NCBI RefSeq assembly: GCF_963678635.1
Contig: NC_087068.1
Span: 43,177,649 to 43,241,648 of the forward strand
Direction of reading: 5' to 3'
DNA length: 64,000 nucleotides
From: Symsagittifera roscoffensis
Lineage: Eukaryota > Xenacoelomorpha > Acoela > Convolutidae
The notes beneath the pieces were generated by a model, which had not been told where the DNA came from, did not search any database, and worked only from the letters and a program-made list of their open reading frames with translations. Positions 21,601-33,254 of the stretch are shown here, one piece after another (positions within the stretch are counted from its first letter, which is position 1; every line of letters begins with the position of its first letter). A program made the translations under genes and the position numbers.

Positions 21601-24600
21601 GCTGTAGTAACATAAAAACATTAAATGTAATAAAATAAAATGAAATTTTTTTTTCTAAAACACGAATTTTTTTATGAAATCATAATCCCACACGACATAT
21701 AAAGTACAAAAGAATAGACTTCACTCCTATTAACTAATCAACTATGGCAAATAAGCTTCCTTGAACCAATTTGGAATGATTTCCATGACGGAATACATCT
21801 CCACTTACGCGTTAATAGCGCGAAATTTATCGCGCGTTAATTGTCCCAAATTGGCCAAAACGGCAATCTTTAAATCACAGGTGGAATACTTTTTCAAATT
21901 TAAGCTCAGGACAACAACACTTTTTGAATGATTTTTTAAAAATTCTGTCAAAAATGGCTAGTTAAAAAATCAAAATTTGTCTGAAGAAAAAAAAACCCAC
22001 CCCGAGCACAAATATTCCGCTATTTTCGTATCGAAAGTCGGAACAAAAACTGAGTGGAAAAAGTATTCCAAAACACCATTCCTATTGTTTTAAGCGATAT
22101 TCATTCAGATTTTTTAACATGATGGGCGAGGAAACTGTTTTAGGTCGATTACATACACTTTCTGAGCTTTCCTGAAACAATAATTATATTCCGAAAATAC
22201 TGTTTGTGAATACTTTTCAAAAGTTTGAAATTTTTTTCGCCCGGGCTTTGTTCATTAATACTCAAATTCATATTTATTGTTATATATTGAAGTCGAAGGA
22301 GATTTTCAGGATGATCGATGATGGATCAAAAATGAATGTCGCGAAATAGTCTCAAGTTAGAATTTGTGACTATGTCGCGACATGCATTTTTGGGCTACCG
22401 TCCACCTAAAATAGTTTTCTAGCCCAATCTGTAGGAAGAGTTGAATGAATAGCACTTTAGAAGGATAATAGTGGTGTTTGTGAATATTTTTCGATCAGTT
22501 TTTTGATAAAGTTAGTAAAAACTGAAACTGCAATTTCTTAACACCGGAAGATCCTGTAATTCTCTGGTTGTACAAAAAATTAGCCTTTTTGACATCCTGA
22601 CCACCCAGAGTGTCCCTAAGGAAACCTTTGGGTGGTCAGGATATCAAATTCCTGAGTGACAAAAAGTGGCCGCCAAACCCCCTCCCCACCCAAAATTTGT
22701 TACTGGGGATAATTTAAAAAAAAACATGAAAGGCCCAGAAAACCCGAGAAATTTTCGTTTGCAGGTATCAAAAAACTCTGGACCAGAACAGCGAATTGAA
22801 GGAGCGAGTGAGTGACGTGTTCAAACGGATAGGCCTCGTGGTCCTGGACAACACTGGAACCAGGGATCCAAAACTACTCAAAGCACCCTTCAAACACATT
22901 CTGAAGTCACGAGCTAATTACGAGGGAGGCAGCAATTACAGAAGGCCTATAGGGGTTGAGGATGTGTACGATACAGGCGTTACAAATGAGGTTTACTTAT
23001 ACATTCGTCAAAACTATTATAATACTAACTTTGAGTTTGCTAAAACTGACTCAAAACTGTCGCCAAAAGTTTTTATTCATTAATTTTGAGGCTGAAGCTC
23101 GCTAAAAACTGGCACTAAACGCTTTGAATACGGCACAGTGAAAATTGAAAATGGAATTGAGGGACTCACATAAGCGTTGAAAAAGTTTTTTAACTGATGT
23201 GAAATGATTATAACTGTTAGATGACTGAAATGATGGACCCATACGAACAATATTATAATGAGTTTTTGCAGCAAACGATTCACTACCACCACGAGATGGG
23301 CTACAGCAACCGACCTCCTCTCTCCATCTGCTTCATGTGTCTCCAACTGACCCCGGGGGTAGACGGCTTCACCTACTTCTGCGACAACACCGCATTCACC
23401 AGAGACATAGAGGCCAGCGACATTGGACAGAAGTTGATCCACAAAGGCTAGTCAAATTGGGACACTTTAAGAGATGGTTGATGATTCTATATTAAATAAA
23501 AAGTGATAGCGATTTGAAATTCACCAATTTATCCTAATTGCAGCACGAATATTTCACCAAATTTAAAATTGGTAAACCATGTCCTGCACACGATTGTTTT
23601 CTTTATTGAACAAAAAAATTTTAAAAAATCATAAATTTATATTCACGACATATTTATAAAACAGCAAATGGGGCTCAAGTTAGGGCGGCGTGATAAGGAG
23701 AATATTTAATATAATTGTCAGAAAAGTATGATTTATTCACAGCCGTTAATTCTTTTCAAATCAAAGAGAAGTTCTTAAGACTTGTGATAATTGATAAGGA
23801 TTTAGCTCGCATCGATTGCGCTACTAATCATTAGCTGTTTTCCCCTTACGGATTAGTTTTAGGACTATCAATGAATGATTTACTGGAATCTTTGTGTATT
23901 TTTATTAGTTAGCATCAACTTTATCAGGAAATGTTGACGTAAGCTTAAAGTGAAAATACTCCGCACTTTTTTCGAAAGTCGAAGCAAAAATCTACAAAAT
24001 TCAAACTTTAAACAAGATTGCTCGTATCAAGGCAAAGCCCTGAATCTTTTGACTGCCTTTTAAGGTTTATAGAGCAGTAATAACATTGGAAAATTTGAAT
24101 CTAATAAAAAAAAATTTATTTGAGGTTTTTTGTGAAAATCATCATCCCACGCGCCATTCAAACAGAAAGTGATAGATTTCGCTCCTAGTAAAAATAAATT
24201 ATGGCAAATAAGCTTACTTCAACCGCTTTGAAACAATTTCTCAGACGGATTAAATCTCTGCTTAAGCGTTATTAGCACTGAACATATCGCGCGTTAATTG
24301 TCCCAAATTTGGCCAAATTGGCTGTCCGCATCCAGTTTCAAGCGTTAATAATTAAACATAATTTAATTTTACTACCAGTCTTACGAAAATTGAAAAAAAA
24401 AAATTAATGAATTAATAATCGTTTGTACTTTCTTTTTTTGAAATCAAATATAATCAATTGTAATACATTATAATCGATTATAATCGATTATTTCTATCCA
24501 ACTTTCTAGTTTATTTATTTTACAGACAAATCCATTAGAATCGATTAAAATAGATTATAACCCCTTTGTTTGCCCAGTTCGCTTTCGACCTGCCAACTGA

Positions 24601-27600
24601 AATGCTTATACTTTATGCTTTTTGTAGACGCTGGTTCATGTGAAAAATGGGAAAAATGTTTTAAACAGTTTTCAACTCAATTCAAATTTATACATTTTTT
24701 TTTCATTTCTTCTTGATTATAGTTGTTTCATGATGCACATTTTAAGTTTTTTTGAACACCAAAATATCAGCATACTGCTTTAGTTTAATTAATTTTTTAG
24801 AAGAGTTAGTTTTCAGCTACCGCATTTTCTTTCAACTAATATGAAGGTATCTCTACAAAACTTTTGTTTCGTGGTAAAACTTTGTGTTCAGATGAACCAA
24901 AACAAGACATCTCAGTTTTAGAGATTTCTGAAAGAAAAAAAGTGTTATAATCGATTATAGAAGATTGTAATAGATTATAGGAGATTATAAGAGATTATAA
25001 GATATTATAAGAGATTATAAGAGATTTTCGGAAAATTTATAATAGGTTATAAATGATTGTAATTTATTATAATGTGACGAAAAAGTTATCATTATAAAGG
25101 ATTATAAATCGTTGAAACATCTAAATTTGACGCTTATAATTAAATACAATTTTGATAAAATTACAATTATAATTGTATTATAATCGATTAATTTATATTT
25201 TTACTGAGTGCGGGTGCTTTAAAACCTCCATAATACGAAAAACGATTACTGTTGAAATTTCTTTTGAATTTAGTTTCACGACATTAATTTTCGAATGATA
25301 TAAGAATATTTAGTCGCAAATTGTTAGTTAAAAAGTCGAAATTTGTCTGGATAAAAAAAAACACACGTAGTACAAATATTCCGTGTCTCTTTCTTCGAAA
25401 GTCGGAACAATAACATGACACTATGCCTAGAGTTCTTTGTTGTCACATTGTCTAGAATATGCTGATAAAAAAGATTTTTTTTGAACTGTTGTCTGCATTC
25501 AGGCACAGTTATCATCAGAAGATGGGCGGATGAGAAGTACGTGAAGAAGCATGGCGTGACCAACTACTTGACCACGTGGCAACTATCCTTCATGACAGAT
25601 GACCCCAAAGTGGCCGAAGAAAGAGCAAGGGAGCAGTGAGCAAAAAACTAAGTTTTCTTCTTCATTTTTTACTTTGCTTATCGAAATCATAAGCACGCTG
25701 ATGTTGATTAAAAACATTTAAGTCCGTTCTGACCTCATGTAAACTTAGCCATTGAGTGAGACAATTAATGAGGCCTTGAACAGATTCAAGCTATTTTTCA
25801 TGGAAGCTTCATCGGGGTTTATTCGGTTTTAAATTAGCAGAACTATTTTCCTTGAAATAAATTTTCTAACTCAAGATATGACCAACGGCGGAGCACAAGT
25901 AAAACTCAAAGCGACATAAGAAGCTACAGCTAGATGTTATGAAGAAAATAATTATAGAATTTCAAAATAACTGGTCATCAACTTTATTTTAAATTCTCGA
26001 GTGCTTTTAATTGTTTGTAGATGATAATTACAGGAGTCAACAAGATATCGAGTGGTGTGAGGAGACAGGGACTCTGAGCGGGAGGGTGTACCCTGACATA
26101 TACGAGTACTGTCCCCACTCAGACAGGAACCTGTTCTGGTTCAGTATGGCAGACCACGCCATCTGGTTCGACACACACCCCCAAGTCAACACAACGCCAG
26201 ATAACGTATGTTAGACACTTGAGGCTTAATTGTGCCTCAATGAGACACTTGGGAGGTTTAATGGGCCTCAAATAAGACTCTTGGGGAGGGATCAATGAGC
26301 TCTAAATGATACTGTTGGGGAGATAAAAGAGCCTTTAGGTTTTATTAATAACAAACAGATATAAAAGCAGAGGAACTTTCGCCCGGAACAATAAATGTAT
26401 ACAGTCACCAAAAATACGACATACATACACCAAAAATGAACGAACTATTTCCTCATGTTTTGGTCGTTGAAGGAATTGACTGCTAACAACCATACCCATG
26501 TCTAATAATCTTAAAAGTCTTGCCATTATCTTGAAAAATCTTGAAGATTAACCAACGATAGCAAAGAATCTTTTAAAAAGTTTATGTAATTTATATGCCT
26601 TTAAACGTTTGAAAAACAATCACTCCATCCCCAAGAATTTGTTTAATAGCTCTGCAATTCACTAAGCGAACTTGTGTTTTTCATAAAATCTTGGACATAT
26701 CTTCAAAATTGTTCAAAATTTTTTGAAGATTATTCAAGATTTTTAAAGATAACCTATGAAACAAAAGTTTAAAATTTTTTATATTACTTATTGAAAATTT
26801 TATGAAAAAAAGAACATTATTAAACAGAATAGAAATAACGCTAACAACATTTGAAGAAGAGTTTTAAAATTTTGTCAAAACACTATATTTTGAGTTTTTT
26901 AATGTTCTTTTATGGAACTACTATTTATTATGGCCTAAATGAATTAGGTACTTGAATGGTCCATTTTAAACTATTACCTGCTTTCAGTGTCTGTTTTGTG
27001 AGAAAAAAAAGCTAAGGATAGAAACAAGAAGCATTTAGCAAAAGTAAATTTATAAAATCTTAATATGATTGGAAACTGAAAATCATCAGAGAGTTTTGAA
27101 AAAATGTTAAATGTCGTGATTTTAGTTAAATCATGGTCGCAATGCTTCTTTCTGCTTCGTGTGTCTTTATTTTTGGTTGGTTTGCTAATGGCTACAGTTT
27201 GTCTGAAAGGAAAAATCATCATTAAACGTTTTAATACTTTTGAGTGAAAAAATGAGGTTTTTTAAGACCGATGATTTTTAGTACATTTCTTTTTGTCCGA
27301 AAATTTTTTATTCAATCAATCCTTCATTTAATAGCTCATAATTATCGATTTATAAAATTTCTCATCTTTAATAAACTTTTTCTAAAGCGCTTGCAACCCA
27401 GATAAAAAAATTGTAAAATCTTCAAGATTGTTTGTAATCGTTTTTTTGTCTTGAAAGAAGTTTTGAAAGAAGTTTCTTCAAAATTTTTTTAAAGATTCTT
27501 CAAAACTTGACAATGATCGTAGAGACTGCTGGGCTTGTGCAGAGGGCAGCTCAAAGTGGAAATTATCCCCACTAATGTTCGATGGGAAAAATCAATTATG

Positions 27601-30600
27601 ACTGAATTTCGTTTTCAAAAAAATGCCAATATGATAGTTTCTAATTAGTTTTTGGGGGTTTCTTAACTTCTTCCGCCCAGGTTTCCTATTTTTGCTATAT
27701 TGTAATATTCAATCTTGATAGCATCTGATGATTTAGTAAATACAAATGCGATCAATTCATTATTAAGCGACTTCTAATAAAGCCGAACTTTGAACAGATA
27801 CGAAACTTATCTTTTTTTCTCCTGGAGCTTTTTTATGTGTCACTTTTCAATCTGGGTGCAACTCTGAAGCATATTTGAAATAATTTCGAGTAGTTTACCA
27901 AACATTCTTCATTTTATGTCAATTCTTTTCATTTATAGTTCGAATGAAAATTGTCATTAAATCATTGTAAGATGATACTGAAATTTGATTGGCTAATTCT
28001 AGGCAATCAAAGTGAAGCACAATGGTTTCAGATCAAGATGTTGAACTACTGATTTTTGGTCAGAATAATAAAAAAGAACCTACTTTGCGACCACGCAAAC
28101 GATTTTAATCCATTATTTTCAAAGAAATAAAATCAATTATAATGCTCTCCGGAATGCTCTTTAATTGGTCTCAAAACATTTTATGAAATAAAGAAAATTC
28201 GATAGAAATAAAAATATATATTACCAATATTTAAAACACAAGTTAAAGTTTGAGACGTAAAGGTAAAAGTATGAGTAGTCATTAACGTGCCTAATTTTTC
28301 CGACTTGTGAAAAAGGGTCGAAAATTTTGTGCTCTGTGTAGCTTTGTTCTTCAGACAAACCTCACAATTTGACTGACCATTTCTGAACTCACAGAAGTAT
28401 ATATCACCTGCGGTCATTTTTGTAAAATTATGGGGGTTCGAAGACTATGGTTTGACTAATTTGGGAAGAAATTGCGCAGTATGATCTTTAAATAGTGTGT
28501 GGGGTAATATTTTCAACAAAAATCTAAGAAAAAAACTGTTTATCAATTTTTTTCTTATTTTTCTCTAAAAGATGCATTATTGCATAAACCTTAGTGGGAA
28601 TTTGAGATATTTAGGGTTTGCCCTAAAGTGAGCAGTATTGATTTAATTTGGAACAATTTTGAATGCTGGATAGTTCGCCACGCAAAATTAGTTTGAGTTA
28701 TTCTCAGCATCAGCAAAAAACTTCAAAATTCGTTTAAATTGATACAGGGCATGGCCAAAGTGACTTTTTTTAAAAATCCAAGATTGTTAATAAAACTTCT
28801 TATTAAAGCTCCTGATGGCTAGTGAAAATTTCGTAACTATTACCATACCAATTGTGGCAGAAAATTTCTGGTTCGAAAACTAAAAAAAGGCGGAACGCAT
28901 AAGAACTCAATTTCCCTCGGACGCCCCCCCCCCCTCCCTCTATCAGAGATTTGACGCCCTGCTGACCCAAAGGGTCCCCTCTTTGTACTATTATGAGAAA
29001 TCCTTTTTTGATGACCGACCTTAAATTTTTTCTAAAGGCGCCTTCGGCGCCAATAAATACTAATTTTGAGGGGGAGCGCACGCCGAAGAAACGCCATTTT
29101 TTGGTCAAAATTTTCCAAAAAAGGCTTAACAACGCCTTTTTTGACATGTTTCTTCCAAATTTTGCCTGCGGCGCAGAAATTTTGGCGAAAACGGGGTTTT
29201 GTAGTGCTTTCAGAGAGCTCGGAAAATCAATTTGGTCGACCTCAAAAAAGTAGACAAGATTTTCGAAATTTTTTTGAAAATACGCCCCCCTCGAAAAAAT
29301 CCTAGATCCGCCCCTGATTTCAACCATAGATTTGTTCGGTTCAATAGGGTCATCAAAGTAAGGAAGATAGTAAGAAGCGGTGATCCCCATAAGAACTAGT
29401 CCTAACTTTTGCGATATCAAGGAATTTTTTCTTCGTAAGCTTTCGATAAAACATTTATCACACCATAGACTTGAACTTCAATTTTGACTGATGCATTATT
29501 TCATTCAATCGTTCAATACAATACATCCCCAAAAAATTTTTTAAATTTTTAGAACCAGCGGATGTATTCTAAAAGGAAAATCATAACTACAAAAAAGCAC
29601 AAACGTGGCTTCCAGATTATGGCGACCACAAAGTTCCCAGGATTTGTTTCCGAAAAATTTTCTTGCTGCTTTTTCTTAAAAAAATTCAGAGTATTAACGA
29701 AAGAAATCTAGAATATAATATCAAAATGAGTTTTTGTTGAACTGTTTTTAATGGTTTTGATACATTAAAAAAATTTATGGCCCTCAAAGAATGAGCAGCA
29801 TGTTGGGAGGAGTTTCAAACGCCCCTGCCGACCCAAAGGGTCCCATTTTTGAAATATTTTGAGATATCCATTTTTGGCTGACGGACCTCAAAATTTTTCT
29901 AAAGGCGCCTTTGGCGCCAATATATATTAATTTTGAGGGGAGAGCGCGCGCCGAAAAAACGCGATTTTTTGGTCAAAATTTTCCAATAAGTGCCTAAAAA
30001 CGCTTTTTTGGCCTGTTTTTTCAAATTTTTGCGGAGAAAATTTGGCCAAACCAGGTTTTTTTAGTACTTTGGGAGAGCTCGGAAAATCAAATTGGTCGAC
30101 CTAAAAAATAAAAAGGTCGACAAATTTTTCGAAATTTTTTTGAAAATCCCCCCCTCGCGAAAATCCTAGATCCGCCCCTGTTATACAGTTTCGTGTTTTT
30201 TTTTCAAAAACTATGACGTTCTTTTCTAAAAAAAAATTTTGAAGAGAATCGTGAATGTTTTTTTTTACAAAATGGGATCATTTTTACTCAAAATTGCTGG
30301 GCTGATATCCCAATTTTTGCATCAACTGCGAAATATGCATAAAATACGAATGAAGCGACAATTAAAACAGCATTTACGCTGATGTTTATGAAATTTTTGT
30401 CAAAAAAAAGACAAAAAAAGAAAAGAAATGAGCCAGTTTGAGGCTTAATTGAGAAATGATTTAAATTTACTTAATTTATACTGCTTCGTTATTACAATCG
30501 CTTCGTTATTACAATTGCTTCGTTGTAGTCGCATATTACAATCTTGCCTTTTTTAAAAGTAATATCGATTCAATGCTGTTATGAAATTTTTCATTCTCAA

Positions 30601-32426
30601 TTTTCCTTATTTGGTGGGTGGGGGGGGGTATAACTAAAAAGACCCATATTCTTTAATACGTAATAAGACAGTTTTTGGCTGTTCATTTATTTCTCAGTTT
30701 TCTAGTTGCCAACCATTTCTTGAATTTGTAAGTTGATTTGATTTGAAAAACATCTTTGGATTTACCTAAAAAGAGGGAAAATAATGAACGATTGAGCGGC
30801 TGTGTTGACTGTTGAGAGGTGTAGGCCAAGAAAGTGGGCAACTGGAACTACTTATGCAATAACCAGGGACAATCTGATCTTTTGGCCCAGATTTACTGAA
30901 AGTAAGAAGTCCACCATCATGTGCCGAACATGAACTATTAACAAACAATGAAAACACGCAAAAATATGAACCGATCCAGCATCCTTCCTCAAAAAGAAGA
31001 CCTAAAAAAGCCTTCGCTTTCGACCCTATTAAAACTACTCTTAATAAATAATTCAAAATATATAATTAAGACTCAGTCATATGTCCAGTCTCATGTAAAG
31101 ATTTTGAAAAGATTGAAAGAAAACTGCTTGTAAAGATCAAGTTTTGAGCTAATGAAGTTAAACTTTCATAAACCTTGTGTAAGTCTATTAAACTTAATTT
31201 ACGGTAATAAACACCACAAAGATAAAAGAATTATTAATATAAAATACATGTATGCTGTTTATTTCTGTCTGCGTTGTACCGACTAGACTAGAAGCAAATT
31301 GAATAAATCTGGATTTGCATAAATTTACTGTTTATAACAAACTGTTTTGGTGAAAATCATCCGGGAGGCTACGCGAGTGCTCTCCGCGACAGTGCCTATC
31401 TCACGCTGTCGACCGGTGTAGACCAAATGCCCACTTTTTTATCTAAATTATTTAAATTGAATGAAATTTTTTCAATCTAATTTTGAGTTGATCTTTGTCT
31501 CGATTGAAGTCGATCAGTGCAAACTTATGGGCTTAGGTCCAATTTTAACCCAATTTGTCATTGAAAGCAATTACCAGGTTTTATTTCAGGAACGCCCCCA
31601 CATATTGAAGTTTGGAGACGGGAGTGATCTTTCAAATGAAGAGGTCAGCCAGATCCTGGATATATCTGCAAACCAGGGCTTCAAACACAGCTGGAAACCA
31701 GGACAGTCTGTTCTGGTTAGAATATATATAGATTGTTTCAGCAGACATATAACCAGTAGACATATAACCAGTAGCGGAGTGAGGGGAGGGGGGATTGGAC
31801 ACTGCCGCGCCACCTTTGGGAACTATTTTATGACGTTGGTTGTTGGCTGCCGGAACCTGAAAGTTTCATAAAGACCGTTTTTAACCAAAAAAGTATTAAT
31901 AAAACGATTCAATGCAATTTCGTGGTCGAAACTCCACAAATTGCCCAAAAATCAAAGTTTTGATATTTTTGAAAGATGTTCGTGGCAGCGCATATAAATT
32001 TGCTGAAATTCCTATGGAAGAGTCGGAGCCGATCTAGCAGGAGTTTCTCGAGGGGGGGGGGGGGGGGGGGGGGGTTGTGGGGCGGATTTTCAAAAAAAAA
32101 TACAAATTTTATCGACTTTTTTTTGGTCGACCAAACTGATCTTTCCGAGCTCTCACGAGACCCTATTTTGACAAAATTTTCTACATCACAAGCAAAATTT
32201 AAAAAAAAACAGGCCAAAAAAGTTTTAGGCTTTTTTTGGAAAATTTTGACCAAAAAACCGCGTTTTTTCGGCGTGCGCTTCCCCCTCAAAATTTGTATAT
32301 ATTGGCGTCAAAGGCGCCTTGAGACAATATTTAGGGCCCGTCAGCCAAAAATGGAGGTCTCAAAATAGTACAAAGAGGGGTACCCTTTCGTCGGCAGGGG
32401 GTCCAATCCCTGTGGAGGAAGCGCCC

Positions 32427-32462
<36 letters not shown>

Positions 32463-33254
32463 TACCCTAAATCAACTGGCGTGGAATAGCGCTTTCAACT
32501 AATTTGTCGGCCTAAAATGTATTTACAGATTCTACTGATAATTGATTAGAGATGCTAAGAACTCTCTTGCTTAAACTGGGTCTATGGGGAGGTGTTTAAT
32601 TAATAATTTAATGTGGAGAGGTGTTTGACTAGGATTGATCCATTTTTTTTACTAGCAAGTAATTTTTCTACTAATCAGAAGTTTTGTTTTCACGAAGTAA
32701 CAAAACACTTTTCAAACATTTTTCAAAGTCGGAACAATTAAATAGAAACGATTGATTAAAAAACATAAATTAGGCATATAATAGCCAAGAAATTTAATCC
32801 CGCTCCTATAAATTGAGAAACCAATTTAAATTGTGTTTGTTTTAAATGCATGTTTTATACAAAATTAGTTTTCAAAGTTTCCTTTGGAGCTAGACTTCTT
32901 CCTTTCCTTTGATCTCAGGAAGTTCAATTAGAAGGGGGGGGAAGTTCAGCAAAACAAAACAACTAGTTTAAAATTACAGCGCGTTCCACAGAAGCAAAAC
33001 TACCAAACAACTGAAACCAACCGTTTTCAATTGCATTTTTTAAATTCCGAAATCAGCCTCATTTTGCTCAAACAGATGTTTAAAAGTTATGAATTTGTAA
33101 ATATTTAATGTTGTGTTTACTGTAGTCGTGCAACTACCGCTTCATGCACGGGCGACCGGGGATGAGTCTGAACCCCGGAGAAGTGAGGCAGTTGGGGGTG
33201 GTGCTGGGAGAGAGGTTCGAGCGAGTGGGACCTGTTCCTGGAAAATACTTCTGA
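18449..33254 (+). CDS. TauD/clavaminate-synthase-like Fe(II)/2-oxoglutarate oxygenase (7 exons)
   Basis: Predicted non-haem iron oxygenase that uses 2-oxoglutarate and O2; its substrate is unknown. Exons 18449-18606, 22765-22990, 23221-23446, 25503-25635, 26034-26205, 31590-31715 and 33126-33254 join in phase to 390 codons (389 residues plus TGA). Family signs in order: IGLVVLDN at 75-82; first iron ligands H151-x-E153 in YHHEMGY followed by the PPLS-C block; W-x-LSF near 228; AIWFDTHPQV at about 290; WKPGQSVL at about 340; second His in FMHGRP (H355); R368 as candidate 2-oxoglutarate anchor. The H-x-E variant and length resemble plant At3g21360-like proteins (from memory). It is not gamma-butyrobetaine hydroxylase-like, because the N-terminal zinc domain is absent. 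The basic start could be a mitochondrial signal. Introns are GT-AG except intron 3, which appears to be GC-AG. The start is the first in-frame ATG after an open upstream frame, so a 5' exon cannot be excluded. Confidence 0.9.
19005..19257 (+). repeat. AACAAG-family repeat, short subtype
   Basis: Starts near GCCTGCTCGC and ends near TGGTCGGAAAAA. It is the inverted counterpart of 48021-48284: both share the GGAGGAACTTTGTATTCGG block, TTCCACGCAAAAT and a GTGATATAT...TTAAAGCC block. Its ends resemble those of the 510-bp family (ACTGCTCG ... GTCGGAACAA). Confidence 0.7.
19640..20063 (+). pseudogene. Non-LTR retrotransposon (LINE) reverse transcriptase fragment
   Basis: Three frames in turn show LINE RT landmarks: QLLQNCQFGLRLKRSTIDVL (the Q-GFR--ST-D-L block), then a LKKAFDT-like block near 19870 across a frame break, then YGFRKPVLEFLNPHSKNGQQ and VSFRVPQGSI (the GVPQGS block). 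The catalytic (Y/F)xDD box is missing, so this is a 5' part only. The stops and frame changes show it is dead. It lies inside intron 1 of the oxygenase gene, same strand. Confidence 0.7.
21538..22046 (+). repeat. AACAAG-family non-autonomous element, copy 1
   Basis: Runs from AACAAGACTGCTCG to AGTCGGAACAA and has no ORF. Internal hallmarks shared with the other copies: CAGGGCAAAGCCCTGAATG, TGCCTTTTAAGGTTTATGGAG, the palindromic TTAATAGCGCGAAATTTATCGCGCGTTAA and AAACCCACCCCGAGCACAAATATTCCG. Other copies: 24011-25410, 41813-42324 (minus) and 56680-57217. Confidence 0.85.
22765..22990 (+). CDS. Oxygenase exon 2
   Basis: After TTTGCAG, ending ...AATGAG|GTTTAC, phase 0, residues 53-128. It holds the N-terminal core of the jelly-roll fold and the VYDTG block that precedes the iron site. 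Confidence 0.85.
23221..23446 (+). CDS. Oxygenase exon 3 (iron site H-x-E)
   Basis: After GTTAG|ATG, residues 129-203. It carries YHHEMGYSNRPPLS and the FTYFCDN block. The end must be ...CACAAAG|GCTAGT, because the next exon continues the phase. No GT donor is available before the TAG at 23449, so a GC-AG intron is inferred. Confidence 0.85.
24011..25410 (+). repeat. AACAAG-family non-autonomous element, copy 2 (interrupted)
   Basis: Left end AACAAGATTGCTCG at 24011 and right end AAAGTCGGAACAA at 25398-25410. Sequence to about 24340 and from about 25250 matches the 510-bp family. The roughly 0.9 kb between them is unrelated AT-rich DNA that must have been inserted or expanded inside the copy. 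Confidence 0.7.
24440..25090. repeat. AT-rich simple repeats
   Basis: Runs of TAATCGATTATA at about 24465-24490 and of AGATTATAAG at about 24960-25030, within the interrupted element copy. Confidence 0.7.
25503..25635 (+). CDS. Oxygenase exon 4
   Basis: After TGCATTCAG, residues 204-247 plus part of Gln248. It encodes TVIIRRWADEKY and LTTWQLSFMTDD, the W--(A/S)F block of the family. Donor GTGAGC at 25636. Confidence 0.88.
26034..26205 (+). CDS. Oxygenase exon 5
   Basis: After ATTACAG at 26033, residues 248-305, donor GTATGT. The nearer TTTGTAG at 26020 was rejected because it gives the wrong phase and an immediate stop. It contains DIEWCEETGTLSGRVYPDI and FWFSMADHAIWFDTHPQV, the vWFNq-like block of this family. 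Confidence 0.88.
28918..29316. repeat. hAT-like MITE copy 1
   Basis: Ends CCTAGATCCGCCCCTG (complement of CAGGGGCGGATCTAGG); the left end is degraded and has a C13 run. Shared interior: GACCCAAAGGGTCCCC, AAAGGCGCCTT-GGCGCCAA, TTTTGAGGGGGAGCGC and GAGAGCTCGGAAAATCAATT. It has no transposase ORF. Confidence 0.8.
29821..30180. repeat. hAT-like MITE copy 2
   Basis: Same family and orientation as the copy at 28918-29316, ending CCTAGATCCGCCCCTG at 30180. It starts near GCCCCTGCCGACCCAAAGGGTCCC. Confidence 0.8.
31590..31715 (+). CDS. Oxygenase exon 6
   Basis: After TTTATTTCAG, phase 0, residues 306-347, donor CTG|GTTAGA. It encodes LKFGDGSDLSNEEV and HSWKPGQSVL, the W-pGd block just before the distal iron ligand. 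Confidence 0.88.
31716..33125 (+). other. Oxygenase intron 6
   Basis: 1.4 kb, GTTAGA ... TACTGTAG. It contains a reversed hAT-like MITE with extreme G and C runs (32028-32462). Otherwise AT-rich with nothing recognised. Confidence 0.75.
32028..32462. repeat. hAT-like MITE copy 3 with G23 and C35 runs
   Basis: Reverse orientation relative to the copies at 28.9 and 29.8 kb. The ends carry 23 G (32052-32074) and 35 C (32428-32462) in a row. Between them is the shared interior (AAAGGCGCCTTGAGA, GAGCTC, CCCCCTCAAAATT, GTACAAAGAGGGGTACCC). Confidence 0.8.
33126..33254 (+). CDS. Oxygenase exon 7 (distal His, stop)
   Basis: After TACTGTAG, phase 0, residues 348-389 and TGA. It encodes NYRFMHGRPGMSLNPGEVRQ, with the distal iron His355 and candidate 2-oxoglutarate Arg368. 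It is clearly richer in GC than its surroundings. Confidence 0.92.
   Translation, partial: SCNYRFMHGRPGMSLNPGEVRQLGVVLGERFERVGPVPGKYF

Larger units (their letters stand above)
18607..22764 (+). other. Oxygenase intron 1
   Basis: 4.2 kb, GTAGGA ... TTTGCAG. It contains a non-autonomous repeat (about 19005-19257), a LINE RT fragment (19640-20063) and a 509-bp AACAAG-family element (21538-22046). The rest is AT-rich with no recognised feature. Confidence 0.75.
23447..25502 (+). other. Oxygenase intron 3 (GC-AG)
   Basis: 2.06 kb, GCTAGT ... GCATTCAG. It contains the AACAAG-family copy at 24011-25410, itself split by AT-rich DNA with ATCGATTATA and AGATTATAAG repeats. Confidence 0.65.
26206..31589 (+). 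other. Oxygenase intron 5
   Basis: 5.4 kb, GTATGT ... TATTTCAG. It holds two hAT-like elements (28918-29316, 29821-30180) and a short TTCGTTATTACAAT tandem repeat near 30481-30530. The remainder is AT-rich with no recognised gene. Confidence 0.75.

Noticed and set aside
22270-22330. Possible tRNA or other small RNA gene in AT-rich introns
   Set aside because: No cloverleaf, B-box or other RNA-gene signature could be found by eye here or elsewhere in the window.
26011-26033. Using the TTTGTAG acceptor at 26020 for oxygenase exon 5
   Set aside because: From the GTGAGC donor of exon 4 it gives an immediate TGA. The ACAG at 26033 restores the phase and the family pattern.
28803-29420. 205-codon minus-strand ORF
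   Set aside because: It lies across a hAT-like MITE. Other copies give different frames, so the open frame is a by-product of the repeat.
31909-32368. ORFs of about 130 codons on both strands
   Set aside because: They read through the G23-containing MITE (poly-Gly/poly-Pro) and have no coding character.
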